Positions 45,040 through 53,806 of a stretch of 53,932 nucleotides of DNA are shown in pieces (position 1 is the first letter of the stretch; each line of letters starts with the position of its first letter). The DNA comes from Saprospiraceae bacterium (lineage in GTDB: Bacteria; Bacteroidota; Bacteroidia; Chitinophagales; Saprospiraceae), in the NCBI GenBank assembly GCA_022842725.1, contig JALHOZ010000032.1, positions 1 through 53,932 on the forward strand. Direction: 5' to 3'. The translations under genes and the position numbers were made by a program. The notes below the pieces were generated by a model. That model was given only the letters and a program-made list of their open reading frames with translations, had not been told where the DNA came from and ran no database searches.

Positions 45040-46308
45040 TTACAATAAAAACAATTTATGTCTTTCCGGACCGGTAGAAACCATCGAAATTTTGGTCTTG
45101 AGATGTTGTTGCAAATGATTTACATAATCACGCGTTTTCAGTGGAAGACCATCGTAGGTGGTAACGTGATCCACGGACTCATTCCATCCGTCGTAATGCA
45201 CAAATTGAGGTGCGATATCCACACCGACCATGTCAAATGGCAGTTCTTCACTGATCATATTGTCGTAGTGATAATCCGTACACACACTGATTTGTTCGAA
45301 AGTATCCAAAACATCGAGTTTTGTGATCACAACCTGAGTAACACCATTGAGCATAATCGTATATTTGAGCTGAGGGATATCTATCCATCCGCAACGTCGT
45401 GGTCTGCCTGTCGTCGCACCGAATTCATGGCCGACACTTCGGAGTTTTTCTCCGGTTTCGTCGTGTAGTTCTGTAGGAAATGGACCACTACCGACACGTG
45501 TACAATATGCTTTGGCAATCCCAATCACTTCTTTGATTTTGTTGGGAGCGATACCCAAACCCGAACAAACACCGGCACTGATGGTATTGGAAGAAGTGAC
45601 AAAAGGGTAGGTACCGAAGTCAATATCCAGCATAGAACCCTGAGCACCTTCTGCCAAAACTTTTTTTCCTTCACTCAAGGCGGCGTTGATATAATATTCG
45701 CCATTGATGAGGCGTAACTTTCTGATAATTTCGATAGATTCAAAAAAATCCGATTCCTGTTGCGCAAGATCAAATTCCACCTCAGGGTACATTTTGAGTA
45801 GGCCGAGGTGCTTTTCTTTGAGGATATTGTATCTGCTTTCAAAATCCGGAAGGTGAATGTCGCCGATGCGCATGCCATTTCTGCCGGTTTTGTCCATGTA
45901 AGTGGGGCCGATTCCTTTGAGGGTACTTCCGATTTTGGCCGCTCCTTTGGCCGCTTCAGACGCTTTGTCCAAAAATCGGTGAGTAGGCAGGATAATGTGT
46001 GCTTTTCTGGCTATAAGGAGTCGGGATAAAAATTCGATTCCTGACTTTTCGAGGGTATTCATCTCTTTGACAAAAGTAATCGGATCGAGCACTACACCAT
46101 TGCCGATGACGTTGATGATGTTTTCTCTGAAAATACCGGATGGAATGGTATGCAAAACATATTTATCACTGCCGATTTTGATGGTGTGTCCTGCATTGGG
46201 TCCACCCTGAAAACGACAAACCAAATCGTATTGGTCAGCGAGAAAGTCGACAATTTTTCCTTTGCCTTCATCGCCCCATTGAAGGCCTAATATAACATCT
46301 ACAGACAT
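45040..46308 (-). CDS. purA: Adenylosuccinate synthetase
   Basis: A 422-residue enzyme starting MSVDVILGLQWGDEGKGKI, the diagnostic P-loop region. Also seen: FQGGPNAGHTI (near 34), STLKGIGPTYMDKTGRNGMR (near 128), EGAQGSMLDIDFGTYPFVTSSNT (near 219) and TTGRPRRCGWID (near 295). It joins aspartate to IMP with GTP in AMP synthesis. A TAnnTTTG box lies about 30 bases upstream. It leads an operon with thiL. Confidence 0.97.
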   Translation of the reverse strand: MSVDVILGLQWGDEGKGKIVDFLADQYDLVCRFQGGPNAGHTIKIGSDKYVLHTIPSGIFRENIINVIGNGVVLDPITFVKEMNTLEKSGIEFLSRLLIARKAHIILPTHRFLDKASEAAKGAAKIGSTLKGIGPTYMDKTGRNGMRIGDIHLPDFESRYNILKEKHLGLLKMYPEVEFDLAQQESDFFESIEIIRKLRLINGEYYINAALSEGKKVLAEGAQGSMLDIDFGTYPFVTSSNTISAGVCSGLGIAPNKIKEVIGIAKAYCTRVGSGPFPTELHDETGEKLRSVGHEFGATTGRPRRCGWIDIPQLKYTIMLNGVTQVVITKLDVLDTFEQISVCTDYHYDNMISEELPFDMVGVDIAPQFVHYDGWNESVDHVTTYDGLPLKTRDYVNHLQQHLKTKISMVSTGPERHKLFLL

Positions 46309-46337
46309 GAAGATTGATTGAGTTCAGTTTGAAGCCG

Positions 46338-46345
46338 CAAAGGTA
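46338..46345 (-). promoter_or_regulatory. -7 element of the purA promoter
   Basis: Minus-strand TACCTTTG matches TAnnTTTG; the implied transcript start is about 24 bases before the purA ATG. Confidence 0.5.
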
Positions 46346-46497
46346 GTAAAGTCACAACGAATAAACACTTAAAATGGGGATTAATTTAGATAACGGGCAG
46401 GAGGTTTTCGGTTTTAATACAGCGTCATTAACAGTTTATTATGTCCGTCGGCCGCACAAAAGAAAGGTCTTTGTCGTTTTCAAATAAAGATTTTGAC

Positions 46498-46992
46498 ATG
46501 GACAGATTTTTTATCCTTCTTTTTTTCTGTGGATTGTTGGGGTGTTCTTCCGGACAACCACCTTTTCGTTGGGTCGGGGACATTGACCCAAATCCGAAAC
46601 TTGACAACCCAAACTTTTTATTGTGTCACAGCGAAAATGATGTGAGACAATATTTTAACATGAGCAAGGGCTTGTCTTTTGAAGGTGAAAAACCTGCTAT
46701 CATCCGTTATTTTGAAAAAAATTACAAACCGGTGGATGTTTTGGAATCCGGATGGATCAGGGTTCGTTTTATAGTCAATTGTAAAGGACAGAGCGGCAGG
46801 TTCCGAATGCTTGAATCGGATGAAAACTACAAAGAAAGACCTTTTGATAAAAAGATATCCAATCAGATATTTACCCTCACCACACAATTGTCGGGATGGA
46901 AAATACTGGAAGAAAAATCAGAGGCAGTCGATTACTATCAATATCTCCTCTTCAAAATCAAAGACGGTCAAATCGTTAAAATATTGCCATAA
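46498..46992 (+). CDS. Small lipoprotein of unknown function
   Basis: About 164 residues from ATG at 46498 (MDRFFIL), chosen because a signal peptide with LLGC lipobox follows at once; 19 upstream in-frame codons are not signal-like. The mature domain has an alternating pattern (GWIRVRFIVNCKGQSGRFRML) recalling TonB-C-like or related periplasmic folds that start V.V.F.V...G, but this is tentative. The following TPR gene begins 22 bases after its stop. Function unknown. Confidence 0.65.
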   Translation: MDRFFILLFFCGLLGCSSGQPPFRWVGDIDPNPKLDNPNFLLCHSENDVRQYFNMSKGLSFEGEKPAIIRYFEKNYKPVDVLESGWIRVRFIVNCKGQSGRFRMLESDENYKERPFDKKISNQIFTLTTQLSGWKILEEKSEAVDYYQYLLFKIKDGQIVKILP

Positions 46993-47014
46993 TCACTTCT
47001 CAACACGTCATCAC

Positions 47015-47878
47015 ATGTTAAAAATATATTTATTTCTCCTGTTGATATCTTTTCAGACGGCTTACGCCCAACCCAATTGTAATTATTATAAATTGTCGGG
47101 TGATCAAAAAAAGTATGAAGCCTGCAAAGCGGCCGAAAAAAGGGAAGGCCACTATCAGTTCAGTTGGGCCTATCAAAAGGCTTTGGACGAAGCCCTGGCC
47201 ATCGACTCCACCTTTTCTTATGCCTATTCAGCCAAGTCAACGGCTTATCTAAAAAGTGGCGATTTTGTGACCTGGATGGAACTGATGAACAAAGCGGTCG
47301 AAATCGCTCCGGCAGATCATCTCGACTACCGGGGTTGGTGCAGATTTCAGTTTTTCCGTGATTATGAAGGAGCCATCGAAGACATCTTGTGGTTGAAAAA
47401 ACTAAACAAAAACCATATCGGCTTTTCGGTCAACGGTGACTACCATCTCGACGTGGCACTCGCCCTTTGTTATAAAGCAACAAACAGAACGGATGAGGCC
47501 ATCATCATTTTGGAAAATAAGATGAAGGATCCTCAGTTTATGACAGGTTTGTACGATCATCTCCACCTCGGCGTCATGTATCTCGAAAAAGGAGACTATC
47601 AAAAAGCTTCCGAACAATTTAAGATGCAAGAACAAAAAAATGATCTGGCAGAAAACCGTTTTTATGCTGCCATCGCTTCCCGTTTGTCAGACGATGAAGA
47701 CAGTTATCTTTTTCATCTGAAAATGGCGAAAAAACATTATTTGAATGATCAGAAAATGTTTGATCCTTACACAGAACATATCGATAAAATCTTTTTATCG
47801 GACATTACAAATGAAGAACAAAAAAACTTCAAGCCGGACTCTTTGCAAACAAAAGGTTATGTTTTGAGAAGGCAGTAA
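47015..47878 (+). CDS. Exported TPR protein
   Basis: About 287 residues from ATG at 47015 (MLKIYLF), which sets a signal peptide ending in AYAQ; a longer frame starting at 46811 runs through the previous gene and is rejected. The mature part contains TPR-like helix pairs: ALDEALAIDSTFSYAYSAKSTAYLKSGDF (about 50-78), DVALALCYKATNRTDEAIIILE and LGVMYLEKGDYQKASEQF. Periplasmic scaffold by inference; it pairs with the small lipoprotein upstream. Confidence 0.78.
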   Translation: MLKIYLFLLLISFQTAYAQPNCNYYKLSGDQKKYEACKAAEKREGHYQFSWAYQKALDEALAIDSTFSYAYSAKSTAYLKSGDFVTWMELMNKAVEIAPADHLDYRGWCRFQFFRDYEGAIEDILWLKKLNKNHIGFSVNGDYHLDVALALCYKATNRTDEAIIILENKMKDPQFMTGLYDHLHLGVMYLEKGDYQKASEQFKMQEQKNDLAENRFYAAIASRLSDDEDSYLFHLKMAKKHYLNDQKMFDPYTEHIDKIFLSDITNEEQKNFKPDSLQTKGYVLRRQ

Positions 47879-47926
47879 TCAATTCAAATCAATAAGCTAA
47901 ACACAAGTTTTTTACTTTATCTACCT

Positions 47927-47981
47927 AAAAAAAATACATCAGATTACCGATTTATCAATGGTATTCCAATGTATTTTTTTT
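47927..47981. terminator. Bidirectional terminator between the TPR and DUF2892 genes
   Basis: AAAAAAAATACAT (47927-47939) and ATGTATTTTTTTT (47969-47981) are perfect inverted repeats of 13 bp, with inner TACC/GGTA pairing. Each strand shows a hairpin followed by T. It separates convergent genes. Confidence 0.7.
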
Positions 47982-48007
47982 AAATAGACTATTCTAACAG
48001 GTTGCGC

Positions 48008-48211
48008 TTAATTTTTTTTGCAGGTAGTGATACCAAAAGGTGCATACAAAGGACAAAAACTGATGAAGCTTGTTAATAAAAATACGGCTGCCAATACCAA
48101 CAATACGATACCCAATGTTCCACTGATGGTGCCGGTAAAATACAAGGCTGCGATGATTACGGCAATCACGATTCTGATGGTTTTGTCCATGCTTCCCATA
48201 TTTGCTTTCAT
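48008..48211 (-). CDS. DUF2892 small membrane protein
   Basis: A 67-residue protein starting MKANMGSMDKTIRI, followed by two membrane helices (about 11-29 and 32-50) and a C-terminal FCPLYAPFGITTC segment. This is the DUF2892 (YgaP transmembrane-like) fold, usually called an inner-membrane protein of unknown role and often linked to sulfur or redox genes. It lies directly downstream of a Crp/Fnr regulator, with a palindromic site upstream, so it is probably a target of that regulator. Function unproven. Confidence 0.88.
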   Translation of the reverse strand: MKANMGSMDKTIRIVIAVIIAALYFTGTISGTLGIVLLVLAAVFLLTSFISFCPLYAPFGITTCKKN

Positions 48212-48249
48212 AAAAATGATATTTTGAAGATTAAAAATGAATTACAAAA

Positions 48250-48294
48250 CAAAGATAAGTATGGAATTTGCCATCACCCGTGACATTAGTCACG
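48250..48294 (-). promoter_or_regulatory. DUF2892 promoter with Crp/Fnr-type operator
   Basis: On the minus strand TATCTTTG (48257-48250) matches the TAnnTTTG -7 element, about 39 bases before the DUF2892 start. Upstream lies CGTGA-N6-TCACG (48279-48294), a perfect palindrome of the GTGA-N6-TCAC type bound by Crp/Fnr-family proteins. Its centre is about 40-43 bases from the expected transcript start, a typical class II activator position. It overlaps the last codons of the regulator gene. Confidence 0.65.
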
Positions 48295-48918
48295 ATGTGT
48301 CAAAATAACCACATTTTTGGAGATTTTTATTTTTCCTTCTGTTTCCAGTTTGTGTGCCACCCTGCTGATGACTTCTCTGGCAGTACCCAATTCTCTGGCG
48401 ATTTTTGTCGGCGAAAATTCTGTTTGTTTATCGGCAAAAGCTTTTTGTTTGGTTTTCAGATAATCGTAGAGACGGTCTTCCATTTTTTGAAAGATAACTT
48501 GTTGGAGGGTGTTCAACAGGTCACCATATCTTTTGTCATATTCTTTGTAGAAAATATTGTGGAGTACAGGATGGGCATGAAGCCAGAAAACCAATTTGTC
48601 AGAAGGAAGGAGCAATACCACAGATTTCAGTTCCGTGACGGCAAAAACCTTACTGGGTGTATTTTCTCTGGATGCTGAAAAAGACATGACACAACTTTCC
48701 AAAGGCTGTATGTAGTACAACAACATCTCTTTGTCTTCAAACCGGGCAGCCACCCTGACAAGACCGGAAAGCACCAACGGCACATAACGGACATATTCTT
48801 TTTCCCTCAGGATTTCTGTATTGGGTTCAACTTCGCGGATGATGCCGTGTTCTTTGATTTTTTGGTACAATTCAGAGCCTAAAAACGAAAGTTGTTGCTG
48901 AAAAGAATCCAGGTTCAT
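48286..48918 (-). CDS. Crp/Fnr-family transcription regulator
   Basis: A 210-residue protein. A cyclic-nucleotide-binding-like beta roll covers residues about 20-120 (NTEILREKEYVRYVPLVLSGLVRVA; MLLYYIQPLESCVMSFSASRE). A winged HTH covers about 140-205 (QTEFSPTKIARELGTAREVISRVAHKLE). The sensory domain lacks an Fnr N-terminal Cys cluster; one Cys (SCVMSF) is present. This subgroup in Bacteroidota is often annotated as Crp/Fnr near detoxification or DUF2892 genes. It probably activates the DUF2892 gene 74 bases downstream. The signal is unknown. Confidence 0.88.
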   Translation of the reverse strand: MNLDSFQQQLSFLGSELYQKIKEHGIIREVEPNTEILREKEYVRYVPLVLSGLVRVAARFEDKEMLLYYIQPLESCVMSFSASRENTPSKVFAVTELKSVVLLLPSDKLVFWLHAHPVLHNIFYKEYDKRYGDLLNTLQQVIFQKMEDRLYDYLKTKQKAFADKQTEFSPTKIARELGTAREVISRVAHKLETEGKIKISKNVVILTHRD

Positions 48919-49034
48919 GGTTTATGGAAAGTTATTTGTGTAAAACTAACCATTTTTAATAAAAAAGATGGATTTTGAACAGCAAAAATGGATATTCTAT
49001 CGTTCAGTTTGAAAATACTAATCTTAAAAATTAA

Positions 49035-49688
49035 ATGTTTATTATGATAATCAGAATCCTTACTGTTGTTTTTCTTTTTATTTGTTATGGGTTTTCCTGT
49101 GATAATTGTGACAATTATTTTACCAGGAATTATATATATGAGTCGGATCAGAACCAACTAAAAAAGACGTACCAGGTTGGAGAAAATATTTTGTTGCCGG
49201 TAGAATTTTCAGCCATTATGGGCTGTGAAAATAATATTGTTTATGACAACAGTAACGGAGATTTTTCTTTTAATATACAACTTCTGAGAATCCGGGACAA
49301 CAATCAGAATGTGACGGATGGATTGAGGTATTTTGAAATGCCTGATACCACCATTGCTTTTATTACTTCAAATTCTGTATTCACGAGAGATATACAAGGG
49401 CAATTCACATTAACCTGTGATAATCATTTTTGTGGAAAAAAAATTTCGATAACCTGTCTGACACCGGGGTATTATGCTATATATTTAATGAATGGCACTT
49501 TCGGTGAATACAACGAATGTCAAAGTAATGATATGGAATTGTCTTTTTTAGCGGGTGACAACAATTTTTCCGTTTGTAAAGAAATTAATACCACCCGATT
49601 CAGCATTAATCCCGGCGGATTTGGTGGTACATTCTTTGCTGAACCTGCCAATGAACCCCGATTGTACTTTTTTAAGGTGGTGGAATAA
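49035..49688 (+). CDS. Exported hypothetical protein with several cysteines
   Basis: A 217-residue protein (ATG at 49035; ATG 49044 is an alternative). The signal peptide ends near GFSCD, with Cys at about 22 that could be a lipobox (YGFSC). The mature part contains further Cys (CDNCDN, MGCENN, LTCDNHFCGK, TCLT, NECQS) and looks beta-rich. No family recognised. It is divergent from the Crp/Fnr gene. Followed by an antisense T9SS-domain remnant. Confidence 0.65.
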   Translation: MFIMIIRILTVVFLFICYGFSCDNCDNYFTRNYIYESDQNQLKKTYQVGENILLPVEFSAIMGCENNIVYDNSNGDFSFNIQLLRIRDNNQNVTDGLRYFEMPDTTIAFITSNSVFTRDIQGQFTLTCDNHFCGKKISITCLTPGYYAIYLMNGTFGEYNECQSNDMELSFLAGDNNFSVCKEINTTRFSINPGGFGGTFFAEPANEPRLYFFKVVE

Positions 49689-49692
49689 ATCC

Positions 49693-49947
49693 TTACTTCA
49701 TCTTGACAAAACGAAAAATAGTTTTGTCACCGAAAGTCGCTCCTGTAAGTGTCAGTATATACATACCCTGAGGCAAACCGGATACATCTACATCTCCGGA
49801 AGTATTGCCCTTTTGTACCAACGCTCCGACTTGGTTATATATGGAAAATGAAACGGTTTCATTTAATCCTGAAATCCGTAAAATTTTAAACGATATCGAA
49901 AAAAGGGTGGGGTGAATTTCCTCTGTCGGAAAAACGAATTTAAGATT
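49693..49947 (-). pseudogene. Orphan T9SS sorting-domain fragment
   Basis: On the minus strand an 84-codon frame without start codon (it begins right after an in-frame TAA at 49950-49948) ends at TAA 49695-49693. It encodes FVFPTEEIHPTLFS, then VSFSIYNQVGALVQKG and VSGLPQGMYILTLTGATFG, ending FRFVKMK. The strand pattern and the LPQGMYILTL and terminal FVK motifs are those of type A T9SS sorting domains. The passenger protein is gone, so this is the tail of a decayed secreted-protein gene. Confidence 0.7.
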
Positions 49948-49975
49948 TTAGCCATTTTACATTCACTTACACGTT

Positions 49976-50443
49976 CTAATCAGTTAACGAATACGTTACT
50001 CCCAATTGGAATAATATAGCTTGATGTTGTGAATTATAATTTTTTAAGTCCAAAAGATTGATTTCTCCCAATAAGCCCCATTTTGGGTTCAGTTTGTAGT
50101 GGATACCCAAATTGCCGCCATAAACAAAATAAGGATTTGCCCAAAAATTACTGAACAGATCTCTTTGATCATATACACCAACATCCATACCAATTCTCAT
50201 TTCTGTTTTTTTGAATACAGGATAGCTGAATCGGATACCGGTTCTGAACATTACCCCCTGACGAATGACATATGAAGCCCTTGAGTTTAGAGAAAAACGA
50301 TGGTATACAGGAACTTCAATCGAAAAATCGGTATGAATGCCGGTATATCCACTGATTCCCGTATGCAAGCCGAAAGTCACTTGTCCCTTTCCGACAGCAA
50401 CGCTAAACAAAAGGAAAAAAACGGTAAAAAAAATTGACTTCAT
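49976..50443 (-). CDS. Small outer-membrane beta-barrel-like protein
   Basis: A 155-residue protein with a signal peptide ending near VGKGQ. The mature part alternates amphipathic strands with Gly and aromatic residues (VTFGLHTGISGYTGI, FRTGIRFSYPVF, YFVYGGNLGIHYKLN, LLGEINLLDL, LFQLGVTYSL), which suggests an eight-stranded outer-membrane barrel. No catalytic motif. Function unknown. The stop is about 30 bases from the T9SS fragment on the same strand. Confidence 0.65.
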   Translation of the reverse strand: MKSIFFTVFFLLFSVAVGKGQVTFGLHTGISGYTGIHTDFSIEVPVYHRFSLNSRASYVIRQGVMFRTGIRFSYPVFKKTEMRIGMDVGVYDQRDLFSNFWANPYFVYGGNLGIHYKLNPKWGLLGEINLLDLKNYNSQHQAILFQLGVTYSLTD

Positions 50444-50650
50444 AAGACCACAATTTTACGATGTAATTTGTAAAACAAAAAAAAGGAGAAAAAAATCGTA
50501 TTGGGTGGCACATCAGATTTTACTTGTGTTATATTTTATTCAACTTTTTTAATGACATTCATTATCCAACTTTTGCTCCGTTTTTAACCGAAGTCAAATG
50601 AATCTTTTTTTGTCTTTTTGCTTTTTTGTTCAGAATTATTTGAGTAATGA

Positions 50651-51550
50651 CTATTTTATTTTGGAAGTCACTTTATGTCTGATCCCGGAATAAGACTGCA
50701 ATACGGCTTTGGCAGTTCCTACCGCAAGAGGTGATTCAATCAGTAAAGGGATTTTATTCCTGTCGTCCGTCACCCATACTTTCATTTTATTACCATCCTT
50801 AAACACGTTTCCGCTGACGAGGTCAGGTACCACTGTAATGGTATTAAACACACCTAAGTCTTTGACTTCAACTTTCGATTCTTTTCCGGTGTAACGAACT
50901 TTGATAGGATAAATCTCTTCGTCAAACAACATTTTTACGGGTATATGTTCGCCAACTTTGTAAGCAGGAACATCGATATTGCGCATAAAATACAGGACGG
51001 ACAAAAGATCGTGCGTACAGGATACAAAAGGAATATTTTTTGTGGTTGTTTTTGAACGGGAAGGGCCGTTTATACTTTTTGCTGTCTGGTTTTTGTGATC
51101 AAAGACCAAACTGTCAAATTTTCTGTAGTTCCCTTCTTCCACAATCCTGACAAAATTTTGTGGGAGAAGCGTTTTTTTATCAACCTTTGAATAAAAATAG
51201 TCTCTTACCCTAAAAAAGTAATCATAACTTGTATAGGTTCTTCCCGTTACTATTATTTCATAAAAATCTTTGTTGTCTTTTACTTCAAATACGGCTTCAC
51301 CGGCAGGTACCCAAACAAACTGCCAGTTGTAGTAAGCTTTGTAGACCAATTTTTCGCCAACTTTAAAACTGGAGTTTTCCAAATCACACATAGAGGAGAC
51401 CGCTACATTCGGTTTTGAGATAAATCCTGCTGTCAAAAATGTCACAAAAAGCAGAACCGGTATCCAAATAAATAAAGAAACAACAGGCTTCAAATCCTTA
51501 TAAAACCGAATATTGAACCATTTATTTTGAAAAAAACGACTGAATATCAT
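50651..51550 (-). CDS. DUF3108 domain protein
   Basis: A 299-residue protein with one N-terminal membrane helix (about 22-44) and a periplasmic beta-rich domain. The motifs FKVGEKLVYKAYYNWQFVWVPAGEAVFEV (about 63-91), YDYFFRVRDYFYSKVDKKTLLPQNFVRIVEEG and HDLLSVLYFMRN are characteristic of DUF3108. The family is widespread and thought to be envelope-associated; it has no established function. A perfect palindrome lies 34 bases before the start. Confidence 0.85.
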   Translation of the reverse strand: MIFSRFFQNKWFNIRFYKDLKPVVSLFIWIPVLLFVTFLTAGFISKPNVAVSSMCDLENSSFKVGEKLVYKAYYNWQFVWVPAGEAVFEVKDNKDFYEIIVTGRTYTSYDYFFRVRDYFYSKVDKKTLLPQNFVRIVEEGNYRKFDSLVFDHKNQTAKSINGPSRSKTTTKNIPFVSCTHDLLSVLYFMRNIDVPAYKVGEHIPVKMLFDEEIYPIKVRYTGKESKVEVKDLGVFNTITVVPDLVSGNVFKDGNKMKVWVTDDRNKIPLLIESPLAVGTAKAVLQSYSGIRHKVTSKIK

Positions 51551-51583
51551 GTTACCAACATATTTATATATGGATAACGCCTG

Positions 51584-51599
51584 AACAATTAAAATTGTT
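51584..51599. promoter_or_regulatory. Perfect 16-bp palindrome upstream of the DUF3108 gene
   Basis: AACAATT (51584-51590) and AATTGTT (51593-51599) are separated by two bases. The site lies in the short gap before the DUF3108 gene and could be an operator; being AT-rich, it could also be chance. Confidence 0.3.
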
Positions 51600-51686
51600 A
51601 CTATAAAATGGCATCAAATATCAACGATTTGTATCCCAAGCGGTAACACCAGCAAACTATCGGTTTTGTATTCGACCGGAAACCCG

Positions 51687-52223
51687 TTATTCAAATACAA
51701 AACCCAGCTTTTCGAGGGCACGTTTATACTTTTTATCTGACATTTCTCTTTTTACTTTTTTAACCAAATGGATATTCAGTGAATCCTGTCTTTCCAGAGC
51801 AATAGATAAATTTAATACTTTCAAATATTGAACCTCCAGGTCAGACAGAAGATTTTTGGTTATCCCTACATAAGTAGTATTAGACTGGATCAATGCCTCA
51901 TTACTTTTGGTTATGATGTCTTTTTCATCCTGCACTCTTTTTAGTTCTACATTTAACTCGTCCATTCTGTCAGATTTAAACCTTACATCTGATTTCAGTA
52001 AAACATTGATTTCTTCCTGATGTCTGACTGTATTTTGTAAAATTTCGTTGGCCTTTTTTAATGAATCCACACTGCTTAACAAATCTGAAATGGTGGCCGA
52101 TTGTGCTATATTCTGTTCATAAGAGGTCTGATATTTTTGTGTCATCATCCTGTATTTTTTGGATGAAACACAGGAAACCAAAGGGATCAAAAGAAAAAGA
52201 AATATTACTTTATAAGAAGTCAT
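51687..52223 (-). CDS. Coiled-coil lipoprotein of unknown function
   Basis: A 178-residue protein with signal peptide and LVSC lipobox (Cys about 18). The mature chain is almost entirely helical with heptad-like spacing of Leu/Ile/Val (residues about 30-150), suggesting a coiled coil anchored to a membrane. No domain recognised. It follows the DUF3667 gene by 23 bases on the same strand, so the two may be co-transcribed. Confidence 0.7.
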   Translation of the reverse strand: MTSYKVIFLFLLIPLVSCVSSKKYRMMTQKYQTSYEQNIAQSATISDLLSSVDSLKKANEILQNTVRHQEEINVLLKSDVRFKSDRMDELNVELKRVQDEKDIITKSNEALIQSNTTYVGITKNLLSDLEVQYLKVLNLSIALERQDSLNIHLVKKVKREMSDKKYKRALEKLGFVFE

Positions 52224-52246
52224 TGTAAAAAATTTGGAAGGGTTGT

Positions 52247-53017
52247 CTAATAAAACAAGCTGATCAGTCCGTCAAGTCCCGACAGGGTACCTTTAAACAA
52301 GACCATGATACATAAAAATGATAAAACAGATTTCCATACTGCCTCAAAAAGGGACGCTTTAAAAAACCTGAATGACAGGATAAAAATGATATAGAACTGT
52401 ATTCCAAAAACGATAAAAGGTTTGATAAAATAAAAAGGATGGAACAACGCCGTGATGAGTCCCAGTACTACCTGAATCATCATCAGCATACCGAGCATAT
52501 AGGTTACTGCGGTTGCTCTTTCTGCAAGATTATAGGTTGACCGGGGGAAAAATATTTTCGTAGAGATTATATAAAAAGGTATAAAAAGCAGGACAAAAAA
52601 TTTGCCGAACGTATTGATGATGTTTTCAAAAACAAGATCATTTTTATATACGTTGGTTTGTTTTATATACACATCTATCGGATCGCTGTATAAATCATGT
52701 AAGGAAAATATTTGATTGACAAAACAAAAGAGACCAAAACAAAAAAACAAATACTTAAACGGGATGAAAGTCCTTAATCTGTTGCCCTCCATATAACCTT
52801 TAAGAAAGGTAACCGGCCTTTTGATCAGTTGTATCGTGGTATAAGTCACCTTATCTTCCCATTCAAAAATATTATTGAGGATATAATCGAAATTAATTTT
52901 ATAATTCTGGATGATACTTCCGCAATTAGAACAAAATTTGCCGGTATCAAAATAACCACAGCCGGGACATTCCGAAGGTTTTTCAATGCTGTGCTGACTT
53001 TGTAAGTGTTGTGACAT
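52247..53017 (-). CDS. DUF3667 membrane protein with zinc ribbon
   Basis: About 256 residues from ATG at 53017 (MSQHLQSQ); an in-frame Met 17 codons earlier (53068) is possible but its sequence is unlike the family. The N-terminus holds a zinc ribbon (CPGCGYFDTGKFCSNCG), then FEWEDKVTYTTIQLIKRP and GYMEGNRLRTFIPFKYLFF, the typical DUF3667 wording. At least four membrane helices follow. Widespread in Bacteroidota, function unknown. Confidence 0.82.
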   Translation of the reverse strand: MSQHLQSQHSIEKPSECPGCGYFDTGKFCSNCGSIIQNYKINFDYILNNIFEWEDKVTYTTIQLIKRPVTFLKGYMEGNRLRTFIPFKYLFFCFGLFCFVNQIFSLHDLYSDPIDVYIKQTNVYKNDLVFENIINTFGKFFVLLFIPFYIISTKIFFPRSTYNLAERATAVTYMLGMLMMIQVVLGLITALFHPFYFIKPFIVFGIQFYIIFILSFRFFKASLFEAVWKSVLSFLCIMVLFKGTLSGLDGLISLFY

Positions 53018-53281
53018 ACGAACTTGTTTTTTGGGTAAAATATATTCATTTTGATTTGAATGACCCAAAAGTATGTCGGAAGAGGTTTACGGGAAAAATT
53101 TATTTGGCATAAACGCCCATATATACTGATGAAATGTATAAAAAAAGAATTAAGCCGTTTTAAGGAAATCCAACATATTTATTGACCAATCGACCTGAAG
53201 ACATGTTGTTTTGCCCATACCTAAAAAAACGACTATAACCCATATACCTGAAGAACCAATAAATACATGTATTACATCATA

Positions 53282-53806
53282 CTAAATATGATCTTCCGGA
53301 AAAACAAAGAGATAAAAATCATTTTCTGAAGAAGGCAATCTGACGGTTTCTTTTCTGGCAAAACCCAGTTTGTACAACAACCTTTGAGAATTGGTATTTT
53401 CCATCAGGGTGATGGCTACCAGTTTTGAAAGTCCAAATTCAGTCAATGCTTTTTCTTTGAGGGCAGTGGCAGCTTCAAAACCAAATCCCTGATTTTCGTA
53501 TTCCGGCAAAAATGCAAAACCCAGATCTACGCCATCCAAACCTTCTCTGTCGTACAAACCACAAGTCCCGACCGGAATGTTATCCTGTTTTCTGATCACC
53601 ACATAATTCCCAAAACCCAGTCTTTCAAATTGTGGTAACATTTTTTCCGAAATATATTGACTCGCTTCTTCTGCTGTATGAACATTTCTGTCCCCGATGT
53701 ATTTTAACCACTTAGGCGTATTTAATAATTCCAAAATAAATGGTGCATCTTCTTTTTGGACAGGCTTTAAGATCAGTCTTTCGGTATTGATTGAATGGAT
53801 TTCCAT
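53282..53806 (-). CDS. GNAT-family N-acetyltransferase (RimJ/RimL-like)
   Basis: About 174 residues from ATG at 53806 (MEIHSINTERLIL), where the family's TERLxLxP opening begins; the preceding 10 codons are not conserved-looking. A GNAT core is clear: IPVGTCGLYDREGLDGVDLGFAFLPEYENQGFGFEAATALKEKA (about 91-135; the QGFGFEA segment binds acetyl-CoA) and the ENTNSQRLLYKLGF motif. It transfers acetyl to an amine; the substrate is unknown. Confidence 0.9.
   Translation of the reverse strand: MEIHSINTERLILKPVQKEDAPFILELLNTPKWLKYIGDRNVHTAEEASQYISEKMLPQFERLGFGNYVVIRKQDNIPVGTCGLYDREGLDGVDLGFAFLPEYENQGFGFEAATALKEKALTEFGLSKLVAITLMENTNSQRLLYKLGFARKETVRLPSSENDFYLFVFPEDHI

Noticed and set aside
53069-53281. 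Two ACCTGAAGA copies in the gap between DUF3667 and GNAT genes
   Set aside because: Only nine bases, two copies, no further structure; likely chance.
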